A stretch of DNA of 10,706 nucleotides from an uncultured Oscillibacter sp. (GTDB taxonomy: Bacteria; Bacillota; Clostridia; Oscillospirales; Oscillospiraceae), in assembly GCA_946530565.1 (NCBI GenBank), contig CAMNAE010000029.1:1-10706 (forward strand), given 5' to 3'. Made by a program: the position numbers and the translations under genes. The notes beneath the pieces are model-generated. The model was not told where the DNA came from, ran no database searches, and worked only from the letters and a program-made list of their open reading frames with translations. This document shows, piece after piece, positions 1 through 6,654 of the stretch (positions are counted from its first letter, which is position 1; every line of letters starts with the position of its first letter).

Positions 1-1
1 T

Positions 2-433
2 TTACTCACTGAGTATACCATATTCACAAAAAGCGCCAATGTCAAGGTCAGCAATATTCATGATCTGTGCGCCGCCGCTGAGGTCTTCGTAGATATACAT
101 CAGGACATAGTGCGGTTCGGCGTCAGGATAGACAACTGCAGACTGGCAGAGGAAACAGTGATTGGTTCCGGCAACCATCTGCGAACCAAGGTAGACGATC
201 GGTTCATAACTGACACCTGAAAGCCCGTCGAGAGCCTGATCGAACACTTTGCGCAGTTCATCGGTGACAGCTGGATCTGAAGAAGCTCCCCAGCCTCCGG
301 AGATCTGCTTGGAAGGTTCAAGCGTTGCCTGAGCTCCTGTATTCTCAGATTCGGTAGCAGCGCTCGCGGAGGCGCAGCCAAAGAGAGCCAGCAGTGAAAG
401 CGTCAAGAGTGCAAGTGCGATCAGCTTTTTCAT
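2..433 (-). CDS. Small lipoprotein with a cystatin-like domain
   Basis: This 143-residue protein begins with a lysine-initiated signal peptide, a hydrophobic stretch and a lipobox (ALFGC), which predicts lipid attachment at Cys20 and anchoring outside the membrane. A low-complexity Ala/Ser/Thr/Glu linker follows to about residue 45. Residues 46-135 have the order of a type-1/2 cystatin: a Gly-Gly near the start (47-48), a helix-like segment (57-70), then Q85-M-V-A-G89, matching the QxVxG papain-binding hairpin, followed by alternating hydrophobic strands. Cystatins inhibit C1 cysteine proteases; that role here is inferred from the motif only. An in-frame ATG lies seven codons upstream (454), but the AAGGA that could serve as ribosome binding site sits 11 bases before the ATG at 433 and nothing similar precedes 454, so I chose 433. 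The stop codon lies at bases 2-4, so the gene is complete. It stands divergent from the rRNA methyltransferase gene. Confidence 0.8.
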   Translation of the reverse strand: MKKLIALALLTLSLLALFGCASASAATESENTGAQATLEPSKQISGGWGASSDPAVTDELRKVFDQALDGLSGVSYEPIVYLGSQMVAGTNHCFLCQSAVVYPDAEPHYVLMYIYEDLSGGAQIMNIADLDIGAFCEYGILSE

Positions 434-509
434 TTTGAGTACTATCCTTTTCATAATTCTAATCGCGGCGTATGTTCCGCTCTATCTGGTAAACAATCAG
501 GAAAGACTG

Positions 510-538
510 AATATTGCAGGAATCTGATTTTTTTTCAA
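510..538 (-). promoter_or_regulatory. Candidate sigma-A promoter for the lipoprotein gene
   Basis: On the minus strand TTGAAA (533-538) is followed after exactly 17 bases by AATATT (510-515), with an A-tract in the spacer. The -35 is strong and the -10 matches TATAAT at four of six positions. Transcription would start near 503, leaving a leader of about 70 bases. This is the best candidate on this strand in the 301-base gene-free stretch 434-734. Confidence 0.4.
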
Positions 539-556
539 TGTAAGCCTTGATTCATT

Positions 557-572
557 TGTTCCAATGTTCCAA
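557..572. repeat. Tandem 8-bp direct repeat
   Basis: TGTTCCAA occurs twice head to tail with no spacer (557-564 and 565-572). It lies between the two divergent promoters, upstream of both -35 boxes. Two same-face copies could bind a regulator, but only the repeat itself is visible; function is unknown. Confidence 0.45.
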
Positions 573-627
573 CTCCCATTTTCTGGCAGAAAACGGACTG
601 ATCTGAAGAAAATGGCACGGTCTGTCT

Positions 628-641
628 GCTGTGATCACAGC
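628..641. promoter_or_regulatory. 14-bp perfect palindrome, possible operator
   Basis: GCTGTGATCACAGC is a perfect inverted repeat ending 14 bases before the -35 box of the rlmA-type gene, a position typical of a dimeric activator site. It resembles the two half-sites of a CRP-family operator brought together without the usual spacer. The inner 12 bases recur inside the C39 exporter gene (4848-4859), and GATC is very common in this window, so chance is possible. Confidence 0.35.
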
Positions 642-655
642 TGCTGAAAAAAGCA

Positions 656-684
656 TTGACATTGCCTTGAAACAGGGATAGTAT
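656..684 (+). promoter_or_regulatory. Sigma-A promoter of the rlmA-like operon
   Basis: A consensus TTGACA (656-661) is followed after 17 bases by TAGTAT (679-684), five of six positions matching TATAAT. Transcription is expected near 691, about 44 bases before the start codon at 735. The promoter probably drives both the methyltransferase gene and the NifX-FKBP fusion gene, which lie 40 bases apart without a terminator between them. Confidence 0.8.
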
Positions 685-734
685 CATCCGGTGATTACAA
701 GAAAAACTGAGTACAGAACAGGGAGGGCAGCCTG

Positions 735-1535
735 ATGGATCATATGAGCCTGCTCTGCTGTCCGGTCTGCAAAGCGGCCCTCACAGTCGGTGAAAAGACG
801 GCCGTCTGCCGGAACGGGCACAGCTTCGACCGCGCGCGGGAGGGCTATTACAATCTGTTGATCTCCGGCAAAAGCGGCGATAAGACCGGCGACAGCAAGG
901 CGTCTGCGCGCTCCCGCAGAGATTTTCTCAGCAAGGGCTATTACAGTGTGCTCAAAGACACGCTAACAGAGCTGTTTTCAAAGAGGAGCGGTACAGTGCT
1001 CGACATCTGCTGCGGCGAGGGCTACTATACAGCTGCCCTCGGCGAAAACCCGGCGCTGTCGGTTTACGGCTTTGACCTCTCGAAAGAGATGATCCGTCTG
1101 GCCGCAAAGCGCGGGAACGCCCGATATTTCGTCGCCAATCTCGCGGCGATCCCGGTCGCGGACGCGAGCTTTGACGCCGCGGTACACCTGTTCGCGCCCT
1201 TCCATGAGCCGGAATTTGCGCGTGTCCTGAAGCCCGGTGGGCAGCTCTATACGGTGGTTCCCGGAAAAAAACATCTTTGGGAGCTCAAAGAGGCGCTCTA
1301 TGATGCGCCTTATGAGAATGATGAAAAACTGCCGGAGACAAGTGCTTTGATGCTGCAGGGGACCCGAAACGTTCAGGCACGGATCCATCTTTCCTGCCGG
1401 GAAGACATAGAGGCCGTTTTTCAGATGACGCCCTACTATTATCACACGGGTGAAAAAGACAGGGCAAAGCTTCTGGCGCTTGACACGCTTGACACAGAGA
1501 TCTCGTTTGTCATCGCGGAATACACAAAAAAGTAA
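735..1535 (+). CDS. rlmA: 23S rRNA (guanine-N1)-methyltransferase, RlmA family
   Basis: The protein (266 aa) matches the RlmA/TlrB family, which methylates N1 of G745 or G748 in helix 35 of 23S rRNA from S-adenosylmethionine. An N-terminal zinc-binding knot is formed by C9, C12, C25 and H29, followed by the family-typical EGYYNLL (36-42). Residues 88-98 (VLDICCGEGYY) are the SAM-binding motif I, with acidic D114 ending strand 2. A C-terminal MTPYYYH (231-237) corresponds to the conserved MTP segment of the family. GGGAGGG seven bases upstream fixes the start at 735 over the ATG three codons later. It is first in a probable two-gene operon with the NifX-FKBP gene. Sequence alone does not tell whether it targets G745 or G748; members of the G748 branch contribute to tylosin-type macrolide resistance, so a resistance role should not be assumed. 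Confidence 0.88.
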   Translation: MDHMSLLCCPVCKAALTVGEKTAVCRNGHSFDRAREGYYNLLISGKSGDKTGDSKASARSRRDFLSKGYYSVLKDTLTELFSKRSGTVLDICCGEGYYTAALGENPALSVYGFDLSKEMIRLAAKRGNARYFVANLAAIPVADASFDAAVHLFAPFHEPEFARVLKPGGQLYTVVPGKKHLWELKEALYDAPYENDEKLPETSALMLQGTRNVQARIHLSCREDIEAVFQMTPYYYHTGEKDRAKLLALDTLDTEISFVIAEYTKK

Positions 1536-1575
1536 AGCATCTTTGCATTAGCTTTCTTAAGGAGAATCAGATCAC

Positions 1576-2412
1576 ATGAGAATCGCAGTCACTTATGAAA
1601 ACGGAGAGATCTTTCAGCATTTCGGCCACACCGAGACTTTCAAGGTCTATGAGGTCGAAGAGGGCAAGGTGGTATCCTCCGAGGTGATCGGCTCCAACGG
1701 CTCCGGTCACGGAGCACTTGCGGGACTTTTGAATGACCGCGGCATCGATGTGCTCATCTGCGGCGGCATCGGCGGCGGCGCGCAGGCGGCGCTTGCGGAA
1801 AAAGGCATTGATCTGTGTGCCGGCGCCTCAGGCAATGCCGATGAGGCGGTCGCGGCCTATCTTCGCGGCGAGCTCGTCAATACCGGCGCGAATTGTGACC
1901 ACCACGGTGAAGGGCATGATTGCACCGACCACGACTGCGGGGAACATGGCTGCGCCGGCAGCTGCCACAGCGGGAAAGCCAGCAGAAACGTGGGCAAAAA
2001 ATGCCGTACCCACTATCGCGGGACATTTAACGACGGCACCGAATTTGATTCTTCGTATAGCCGCGGTGTGCCGCTTGAGTTCGTTTGCGGTGCTGGCATG
2101 ATGATCAAAGGCTTCGATGCTGCTGTCGCCGATATGGAGGTCGGTCAGGCGGTCGATATCCACCTGCTGCCTTCTGAGGCCTATGGTGAAAAAGACCCGT
2201 CTGCGATCTTTACGCTGGAGCTTTCCCGCCTGCCGGGTGCCGAGACTCTTGCGGTCGGCGAAAAAGTCTATCTGCAGAACCAGTTCGGACAGCCCTTTCC
2301 GGCAAGTGTCACTGCAAAGGACGATCAGACGATCACCTTTGACGCCAACCATGACATGGCGGGCAAAGAGCTGAATTTCCACATAGAGCTCGTTGAGGTA
2401 CTCGATGCGTGA
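1576..2412 (+). CDS. NifX/NifB-like domain fused to SlyD-like FKBP prolyl isomerase
   Basis: This 278-residue protein has three parts. Residues 1-102 match the dinitrogenase iron-molybdenum cofactor-binding fold (NifX/NafY/NifB C-terminus type), with the typical HFGH (15-18) and the glycine-rich ICGGIGGGAQ (61-70). Residues 103-133 form a Cys/His-rich linker with five Cys and seven His, likely to bind metal. Residues 141-277 are an FKBP-type peptidyl-prolyl isomerase of the SlyD type: FDSS (157-160), GFDAAVADMEVG (179-190), the EAYG turn (201-204), an insert-in-flap region (about 208-256), and the closing strand HDMAGKELNFHIELVEV. In SlyD the metal-binding tail is C-terminal; here a similar segment lies between the domains. 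A role as metallochaperone or folding factor for metal enzymes is inference. AAGGAG lies 11 bases before the start. No nif or hydrogenase genes are nearby. Confidence 0.85.
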   Translation: MRIAVTYENGEIFQHFGHTETFKVYEVEEGKVVSSEVIGSNGSGHGALAGLLNDRGIDVLICGGIGGGAQAALAEKGIDLCAGASGNADEAVAAYLRGELVNTGANCDHHGEGHDCTDHDCGEHGCAGSCHSGKASRNVGKKCRTHYRGTFNDGTEFDSSYSRGVPLEFVCGAGMMIKGFDAAVADMEVGQAVDIHLLPSEAYGEKDPSAIFTLELSRLPGAETLAVGEKVYLQNQFGQPFPASVTAKDDQTITFDANHDMAGKELNFHIELVEVLDA

Positions 2413-2427
2413 ACCCCTGAGGTAAAC

Positions 2428-2449
2428 GCTGATCGCGGTCGTCAGCTTT
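2428..2449 (+). terminator. Weak hairpin after the NifX-FKBP gene
   Basis: GCTGA and TCAGC with an inner CG/CG pair and one bulged T form a seven-pair stem with a four-base loop, followed by only three Ts. It lies 16 bases past the stop codon. The short T run makes efficient termination doubtful; partial read-through into the regulator gene is possible. Confidence 0.3.
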
Positions 2450-2514
2450 GACTCTACCACGCGTCGATTGCCTTATGTCGCTGCCTGTGCTATCTTAGTC
2501 TCAGGAGGTGCGAA

Positions 2515-3435
2515 ATGGCAAAACGTAGAACGCTTGGTGAGAGCATTCGCGCTCTTCGACTGCAAAACGGCATGACACAGCTGAAGCTTGCGGACTGGCT
2601 CGGCGTGACCGACAAGGCGGTTTCAAAATGGGAACGTGATCTCTCGTTTCCGGATGTGACGCTGTTTCCAAAGCTTGCGGACATTCTGGGCGTCACTGTG
2701 GATGATCTTCTTCAGGAGTGCATCGACGAGGGTCAACCCTCGCGTTTGCTGCAGATCTTCCGCATGTCGCACGATGTCCGTACGCCGCTCCATATTATGC
2801 TCGGCTGCGTGAATCTTGCGGAAATGCATTCTGATGACCCGGATCAGCTTCGGCGTTATCTTGAGAGCATCCGTGTCTCCGGAGAGTATTTACTCAAGAC
2901 CCTCGACCGGATCATGCGCATCACCTTCCACAGCGGTAAGGCTGCAGAGGAGCCGCTGATGCCTTCAAACGACCAGGAATTCGGACAGTACCTGAACGAG
3001 CGGATCGCCTCTGCGCGCAGCGTGATGACCCGGATCGATTTTTCCGGTAAGCGTTTTCTCGTCGCCGAGGATATCCGGCTGAACCGCGAGATCGCGGATG
3101 AGATACTTCGTCAGAGCGGCGCTGAGGTGGATTTTGCCGAGGATGGGGAAGAGGCACTGGAGAGGATCGAGACGGCCCCGGCAGGCTATTATGATCTGAT
3201 CCTGATGGACATCATGATGCCGCACATGGACGGACTTGAGGCAACGCGGCAGATCCGCAGCCTTCCGGAGCGTGAGAAAGCGGATATCCCTATCATCGCA
3301 GTGAGTGCCAATGTCTATGAAAAGGATCAAAAGCAGGCTTATGACGCCGGTATGAACGGCTTTGCGGAAAAGCCAATTTTTGTGGACGCGCTCTTTGCTG
3401 AGATCGAGCGCTGTTTGAACAATCGCAATTCCTGA
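2515..3435 (+). CDS. XRE-family regulator with DHp-like and receiver domains, no ATPase
   Basis: The 306-residue protein has three recognisable parts. Residues 8-65 are a Cro/CI-type helix-turn-helix (MTQLKLADWLGVTDKAVSKWE). Residues 82-135 look like the dimerisation and phosphoacceptor domain of a histidine kinase, with the H-box S85-H86-D87-V-R-T-P91 and a second helix at 108-135. After a roughly 40-residue linker, residues 178-300 form a receiver domain with acidic E185/D186, phosphoacceptor D232, S264 and K286-P287. The HATPase domain normally between DHp and receiver is absent, so the protein cannot phosphorylate itself by the usual route. The SGKRFLVAED junction resembles that of hybrid kinases, suggesting internal loss of the ATPase from a longer ancestor. 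It may take phosphate from another kinase or bind DNA constitutively. AGGAGGTG sits just before the start. A weak TTGCCT-17-TATCTT (2468-2496) is the only nearby promoter candidate. Confidence 0.85.
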   Translation: MAKRRTLGESIRALRLQNGMTQLKLADWLGVTDKAVSKWERDLSFPDVTLFPKLADILGVTVDDLLQECIDEGQPSRLLQIFRMSHDVRTPLHIMLGCVNLAEMHSDDPDQLRRYLESIRVSGEYLLKTLDRIMRITFHSGKAAEEPLMPSNDQEFGQYLNERIASARSVMTRIDFSGKRFLVAEDIRLNREIADEILRQSGAEVDFAEDGEEALERIETAPAGYYDLILMDIMMPHMDGLEATRQIRSLPEREKADIPIIAVSANVYEKDQKQAYDAGMNGFAEKPIFVDALFAEIERCLNNRNS

Positions 3436-3468
3436 TACCCGAGCACAGTCAAAATCAAATCACCTTTC

Positions 3469-3511
3469 GACACGAATCAGCTTTTACGCTCCGGCTGGTT
3501 CGTGTCTTTTT
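3469..3511 (+). terminator. Strong intrinsic terminator after the regulator
   Basis: A 13-pair stem (3469-3481 with 3494-3506, one G-U pair) encloses a 12-base loop and is followed directly by five Ts (3507-3511). It lies 33 bases past the regulator stop codon and separates that gene from the transporter promoter. Confidence 0.85.
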
Positions 3512-3535
3512 CCTTGCTTTTTAGTGCAGAAACGC

Positions 3536-3563
3536 TTGCAAATCTGATTGATTTCAGTATAAT
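3536..3563 (+). promoter_or_regulatory. Sigma-A promoter of the EamA-like transporter gene
   Basis: TTGCAA (3536-3541) is followed after 16 bases by a perfect TATAAT (3558-3563). Transcription should start near 3570, about 30 bases before the start codon at 3600. It lies directly downstream of the preceding terminator. Confidence 0.8.
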
Positions 3564-3599
3564 CCTCTTGTTGTGTCTTAGCACAGGGAGGTAATGATC

Positions 3600-4028
3600 A
3601 TGTTTTCCTATATCTGGCCGATCGCACTGCTGGTCTTTTCCAATATCTTCTATCAGATCAGTGCCAAATCTACGCCCGCTGCGATCCATCCGCTCGCTTC
3701 ACTGACGGTTACTTATTTTATAGGCGCCATCGTCAGCGGCATTCTCTATTTCGCGTTGAATCGCGGCGGCAGCCTTCTCGCCGAGTACAGCCATCTGAAC
3801 TGGACGAGCTTCGTGCTCGGCATTGCGGTCGTCGGCCTGGAAACCGGCTGGATCTACGCCTACAAGGCAGGCTGGCAGGTGAGCACCGGTTTTATCGTGC
3901 AGGCTGCTTTGCTTTCCACCATGCTGATCCTCGTCGGGTATTTCCTCTACCAGGAGGCTTTGACCTGGAACAAGCTGCTTGGGATCGCGATCTGCCTGAT
4001 CGGTCTCGTATTCATCAATCTGAAATGA
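3600..4028 (+). CDS. Half-size EamA/DMT-superfamily membrane transporter
   Basis: The protein (142 aa) is almost entirely hydrophobic, with about five membrane segments near residues 4-20, 33-52, 70-88, 95-115 and 123-140. It corresponds to one EamA repeat of the drug/metabolite transporter superfamily; typical members have ten segments from two repeats, so a half-size protein probably works as a dimer. The region GWQVSTGFIVQ followed by YFLYQEALTWNKLLGIAICLIGLVFI is typical of the last EamA helices, with Glu119 and a closing glycine-rich helix. The substrate cannot be read from sequence. Two ATGs compete: the one at 3594 lies only two bases after GGGAGG, while that at 3600 has eight bases, so 3600 is preferred. 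The gene has its own promoter and a terminator behind it and looks monocistronic. Confidence 0.85.
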   Translation: MFSYIWPIALLVFSNIFYQISAKSTPAAIHPLASLTVTYFIGAIVSGILYFALNRGGSLLAEYSHLNWTSFVLGIAVVGLETGWIYAYKAGWQVSTGFIVQAALLSTMLILVGYFLYQEALTWNKLLGIAICLIGLVFINLK

Positions 4029-4079
4029 AATGCCCCTGGGCGGGCAGCAGGGTGTCCCTGATGCCGAACAAGTCCTCAA

Positions 4080-4122
4080 CGCGGCGCGGAGTGACCGAGA
4101 CTCTGCGCCGCGCCTTGTATTT
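4080..4122 (+). terminator. GC-rich terminator-like hairpin after the transporter gene
   Basis: A 13-pair stem (4080-4092 with 4100-4112, one G-U pair) with a seven-base loop is followed by a mixed T-rich stretch (CCTTGTATTT) rather than a clean T run. The stem is very GC-rich, so termination is likely though the tail is poor. Confidence 0.65.
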
Positions 4123-4144
4123 CAGAGATCATATCGAAAAGCAA

Positions 4145-4173
4145 TTGACAATTCAAGTCTTCACTTCTAAAAT
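4145..4173 (+). promoter_or_regulatory. Near-consensus promoter of the NHLM export operon
   Basis: A perfect TTGACA (4145-4150) is followed after 17 bases by TAAAAT (4168-4173), five of six positions matching the consensus. Transcription should start near 4180, about 20 bases before the secretion-protein stub. It is one of the strongest promoters in the window, which argues that the locus is, or recently was, expressed. Confidence 0.82.
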
Positions 4174-4200
4174 AGCTATCATGGAAAGGAGGGCTGTATC

Positions 4201-4425
4201 ATGCCTGATCGTTCGATTTTTCGTGAAAAGAGCATTCAGCGGGTTTCGTCACCTGAGAATCTCAATGATTATATCAAGGTCACCACGCCCTCTGTCTGGC
4301 TGCTCCTCGCCGCGGTGCTGATCCTTATGATCGGTGTGCTGATCTGGGCGGTTTGCGGCAGGATCCAAGTGAATTCGGCAAACGGAACGGAGCTGATCGC
4401 ACCGATCCGCTTCCTGTTTCATTGA
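4201..4425 (+). CDS. N-terminal stub of NHLM-type HlyD secretion protein
   Basis: This 74-residue protein reproduces the start of HlyD-like adaptor proteins from NHLM (nitrile hydratase leader microcin) loci: a basic IFREKSIQRVSSPENLNDYIKV-type cytoplasmic segment (6-27), then one membrane helix (31-52). A full adaptor continues with coiled-coil and lipoyl/beta-barrel domains. Here the chain stops after about 22 extracytoplasmic residues, and only 43 bases separate the stop from the exporter gene, so the missing part is not in another frame nearby. AGGAGG eight bases before the ATG is an ideal ribosome binding site, and the strong promoter lies just upstream. The gene may be a deletion remnant, or a short single-helix partner that suffices in a cell without outer membrane. 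Family assignment rests on the N-terminal motif and the two ABC neighbours. Confidence 0.72.
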   Translation: MPDRSIFREKSIQRVSSPENLNDYIKVTTPSVWLLLAAVLILMIGVLIWAVCGRIQVNSANGTELIAPIRFLFH

Positions 4426-4468
4426 GCAGAGCCTGATCTCGATTTAAGAGGGGAGGTGGAGCGGAACA

Positions 4469-6652
4469 ATGGCTGAGTGCAAAGAACGAAAGATCCCGGA
4501 ACCGGTCAGAAGCGGTGTTGCAAAGGCGCCGGTCGTCATGCAGATGGAGGCGCTGGAATGCGGCGCTGCCTGTTTGGCTATGGTGATGGGATACTACGGC
4601 AAATGGCTGCCGCTGGAGCAGATTCGCGAGGACTGCGGCGTCTCACGCGACGGGTCCAAGGCCGGCAACATCGCCAAGGCCGCAAGAGGCTATGGCTTTG
4701 ACGCGAAGGGCTACCGCCTGGAGCCCGACAAGCTGAAGGAGCTTGGGACCTTCCCCTGCATCGTACACTGGAATTTCAATCATTTTGTGGTTGTATGCGG
4801 TTTTAAAAAGGGCAAGGTGTATTTAAATGATCCCTCCCGCGGAAGTACTGTGATCACAGAGCAGGCATTTGATGAAGAATTTACCGGTATCTGCATCTTC
4901 ATCACGCCGGGTGAGGACTTCGTGCCTTCTGGCAAGGAGAAGAGCGTGTTCCGCTTCGCCGCTCAACGCCTGAAGGGGACAGGCAGCGCACTGCTTTTTA
5001 CCGGTATTACCACCGGCATTTTATCGCTTTCGGCACTGACCACCGCGGCTTTTTCGTGGTTCTTTATGGACCATCTGCTCGAAGGGCGAAACAATGGCCT
5101 GGTCATGCCCTTCCTGGCGATGCTGTCTGTTTTTACACTTCTACGCATCATCATCGCCTGGATCCATGCGGTCTATTCACTGCGGATCAGCGGCAAGTTT
5201 GCCTCTTTGGGCAACGCGTCTTATTTTTGGCATGTGCTGCAGCTGCCAATGCGTTTTTTCTCACAGCGTATGGCGGGGGATCTTGAACAGCGCCGGCACG
5301 CAAACGCGCCGATCGCCGAAAAACTTGTGGATCTTCTTGCACCGCTGTTTCTTGATACTCTGCTGCTGATCGTGTATCTGATCGTTATGCTGCGCTATTC
5401 CGTGGTCTTGACGGCAGTGGGCGTTTTCGCAGTGCTTTTGAATCTCAACTGTGCGAATGGAGTCAGCAAAGAGCGGCTGAACCTCACGCGGGTCATGATG
5501 CGTGATGAAGCAAGACTCTATTCCTCGACCGTCTCCGGCATCGAAATGATCGAGACGATCAAATCGAGTGGAGCAGAACAGGGCTTTTTCCGCCGCTGGT
5601 CAGGCTATCAGGCCAGTGTCAACACGCAGCAGGTCCGCGCAGCCAGACTCGACGCGTTCTTCGGTAAGATCCCGGAACTCATTGCGGATCTTGTCAATAA
5701 TATCATCCTCGCCATGGGCGTTTACTATGTATTCCAGGGCAGCTTCACCCCGGGCATGGTGCTGTCTTTTCAAGGTCTGCTTACGCATTTCCTGCTCCCG
5801 GCTCGCAGCCTCATCGAGGCCGGACAGAACCTTCAGGAGCTGCGAGGTCAGATGGAACGCATCGAGGATGTTATGGAGTATCCCGTCGACCCGAAGCTCC
5901 TTGTAAAAGAGAGCGGTCAGAAGAACAGCAAGCTTCGGGGCAATCTGAGCATGAAGCATGTTACTTTCGGCTACTCGCGCCTATCGCTGCCCATCCTTGA
6001 GGACTTCTCTTTGGAGCTTTCGAGCGGGAAGAGCGTTGCGATCGTGGGCGGGACAGGCAGCGGTAAAAGTACGGTCGGAAAGCTGATCTCCGGTCTCTAT
6101 GACCCGTGGGAGGGCGAGATCCTTTTTGACGGGAAGCCGATGCGCAGCATCGACCGGGATGTCTTTACCGGTTCCGTCAGTGTGGTGGATCAGGATATCA
6201 TTCTCTTTGAGGATACGATCGCAAACAACATTAAAATGTGGGATCGTTCGATCGAGGATTTCGAGATGATCCTTGCCGCACGGGATGCGCAGATCCATGA
6301 TGACATCATGCAGCGCAGCGGCGGCTATCAGTACCGGCTGCGCGAGGGCGGAGGAGATATCTCCGGCGGCCAGCGTCAGCGTCTTGAGATCGCGCGGGTA
6401 CTGGCACAGGATCCAACGATCCTCATCATGGATGAGGCGACCAGCGCGCTTGATGCTCAGACCGAGTTCGATGTCGTGCGTTCGATCAAGGACCGCGGGA
6501 TCAGCTGTGTCGTGATCGCGCACAGACTCTCAACGATCCGGGACTGCGACGAGATCATCGTCCTGGACCGCGGCAGGATCGTGGAGCGCGGCAGCCATGA
6601 AGAGCTGATGGCCCTGGGTGGCAAATACACCGAGCTTGTGACCAGCGATTAA
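4469..6652 (+). CDS. NHLM bacteriocin ABC exporter with C39 peptidase
   Basis: This complete 727-residue exporter cleaves a double-glycine-type leader from a peptide and pumps it out. The N-terminal C39 peptidase domain (about 19-148) carries catalytic C31 in QMEALECGAACLAMV, H105 in NFNHFVVV, and D121 in LNDPSRG. A six-helix ABC transmembrane domain covers about 165-450. The ATPase domain (about 490-725) has Walker A GGTGSGKST (527-535), Q-loop Q575, signature ISGGQRQR (631-638), Walker B ILIMDE (651-656), D-loop SALD and switch H685; all key residues are intact. Length and layout match the peptidase/ATP-binding protein of NHLM systems. GGGAGGTG lies ten bases upstream of the start. It follows the HlyD stub in the same transcript. 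No precursor peptide with a GG motif was found in the flanking gaps, so its substrate is unknown. Related lantibiotic or microcin exporters would look similar; the neighbours favour NHLM. Confidence 0.92.
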   Translation: MAECKERKIPEPVRSGVAKAPVVMQMEALECGAACLAMVMGYYGKWLPLEQIREDCGVSRDGSKAGNIAKAARGYGFDAKGYRLEPDKLKELGTFPCIVHWNFNHFVVVCGFKKGKVYLNDPSRGSTVITEQAFDEEFTGICIFITPGEDFVPSGKEKSVFRFAAQRLKGTGSALLFTGITTGILSLSALTTAAFSWFFMDHLLEGRNNGLVMPFLAMLSVFTLLRIIIAWIHAVYSLRISGKFASLGNASYFWHVLQLPMRFFSQRMAGDLEQRRHANAPIAEKLVDLLAPLFLDTLLLIVYLIVMLRYSVVLTAVGVFAVLLNLNCANGVSKERLNLTRVMMRDEARLYSSTVSGIEMIETIKSSGAEQGFFRRWSGYQASVNTQQVRAARLDAFFGKIPELIADLVNNIILAMGVYYVFQGSFTPGMVLSFQGLLTHFLLPARSLIEAGQNLQELRGQMERIEDVMEYPVDPKLLVKESGQKNSKLRGNLSMKHVTFGYSRLSLPILEDFSLELSSGKSVAIVGGTGSGKSTVGKLISGLYDPWEGEILFDGKPMRSIDRDVFTGSVSVVDQDIILFEDTIANNIKMWDRSIEDFEMILAARDAQIHDDIMQRSGGYQYRLREGGGDISGGQRQRLEIARVLAQDPTILIMDEATSALDAQTEFDVVRSIKDRGISCVVIAHRLSTIRDCDEIIVLDRGRIVERGSHEELMALGGKYTELVTSD

Positions 6653-6654
6653 TA

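Noticed and set aside
498..530. AATCAG...CTGATT with eight Ts as a terminator on the + strand
   Set aside because: Only six AT-rich pairs around a 23-base loop, and no + strand gene upstream to terminate; the A/T tract is better explained as part of the minus-strand promoter.
978..1445. 155-codon open frame on the minus strand inside the rRNA methyltransferase gene
   Set aside because: Fully antisense to a well-supported gene; no domain and no ribosome binding site.
1828..2460. 210-codon open frame on the minus strand across the NifX-FKBP gene
   Set aside because: Antisense to conserved domains; a by-product of GC-rich codon use, with no recognisable family.
4030..4170. 46-codon open frame (MPLGGQQG...) that might be a precursor peptide for the exporter
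   Set aside because: It runs through the transporter terminator and the -35 box of the export promoter, and has no ribosome binding site.
4848..4859. Second copy of CTGTGATCACAG as a regulator site
   Set aside because: It lies inside the C39 peptidase coding sequence and encodes conserved residues (T-V-I-T); likely a coincidence in GATC-rich DNA.
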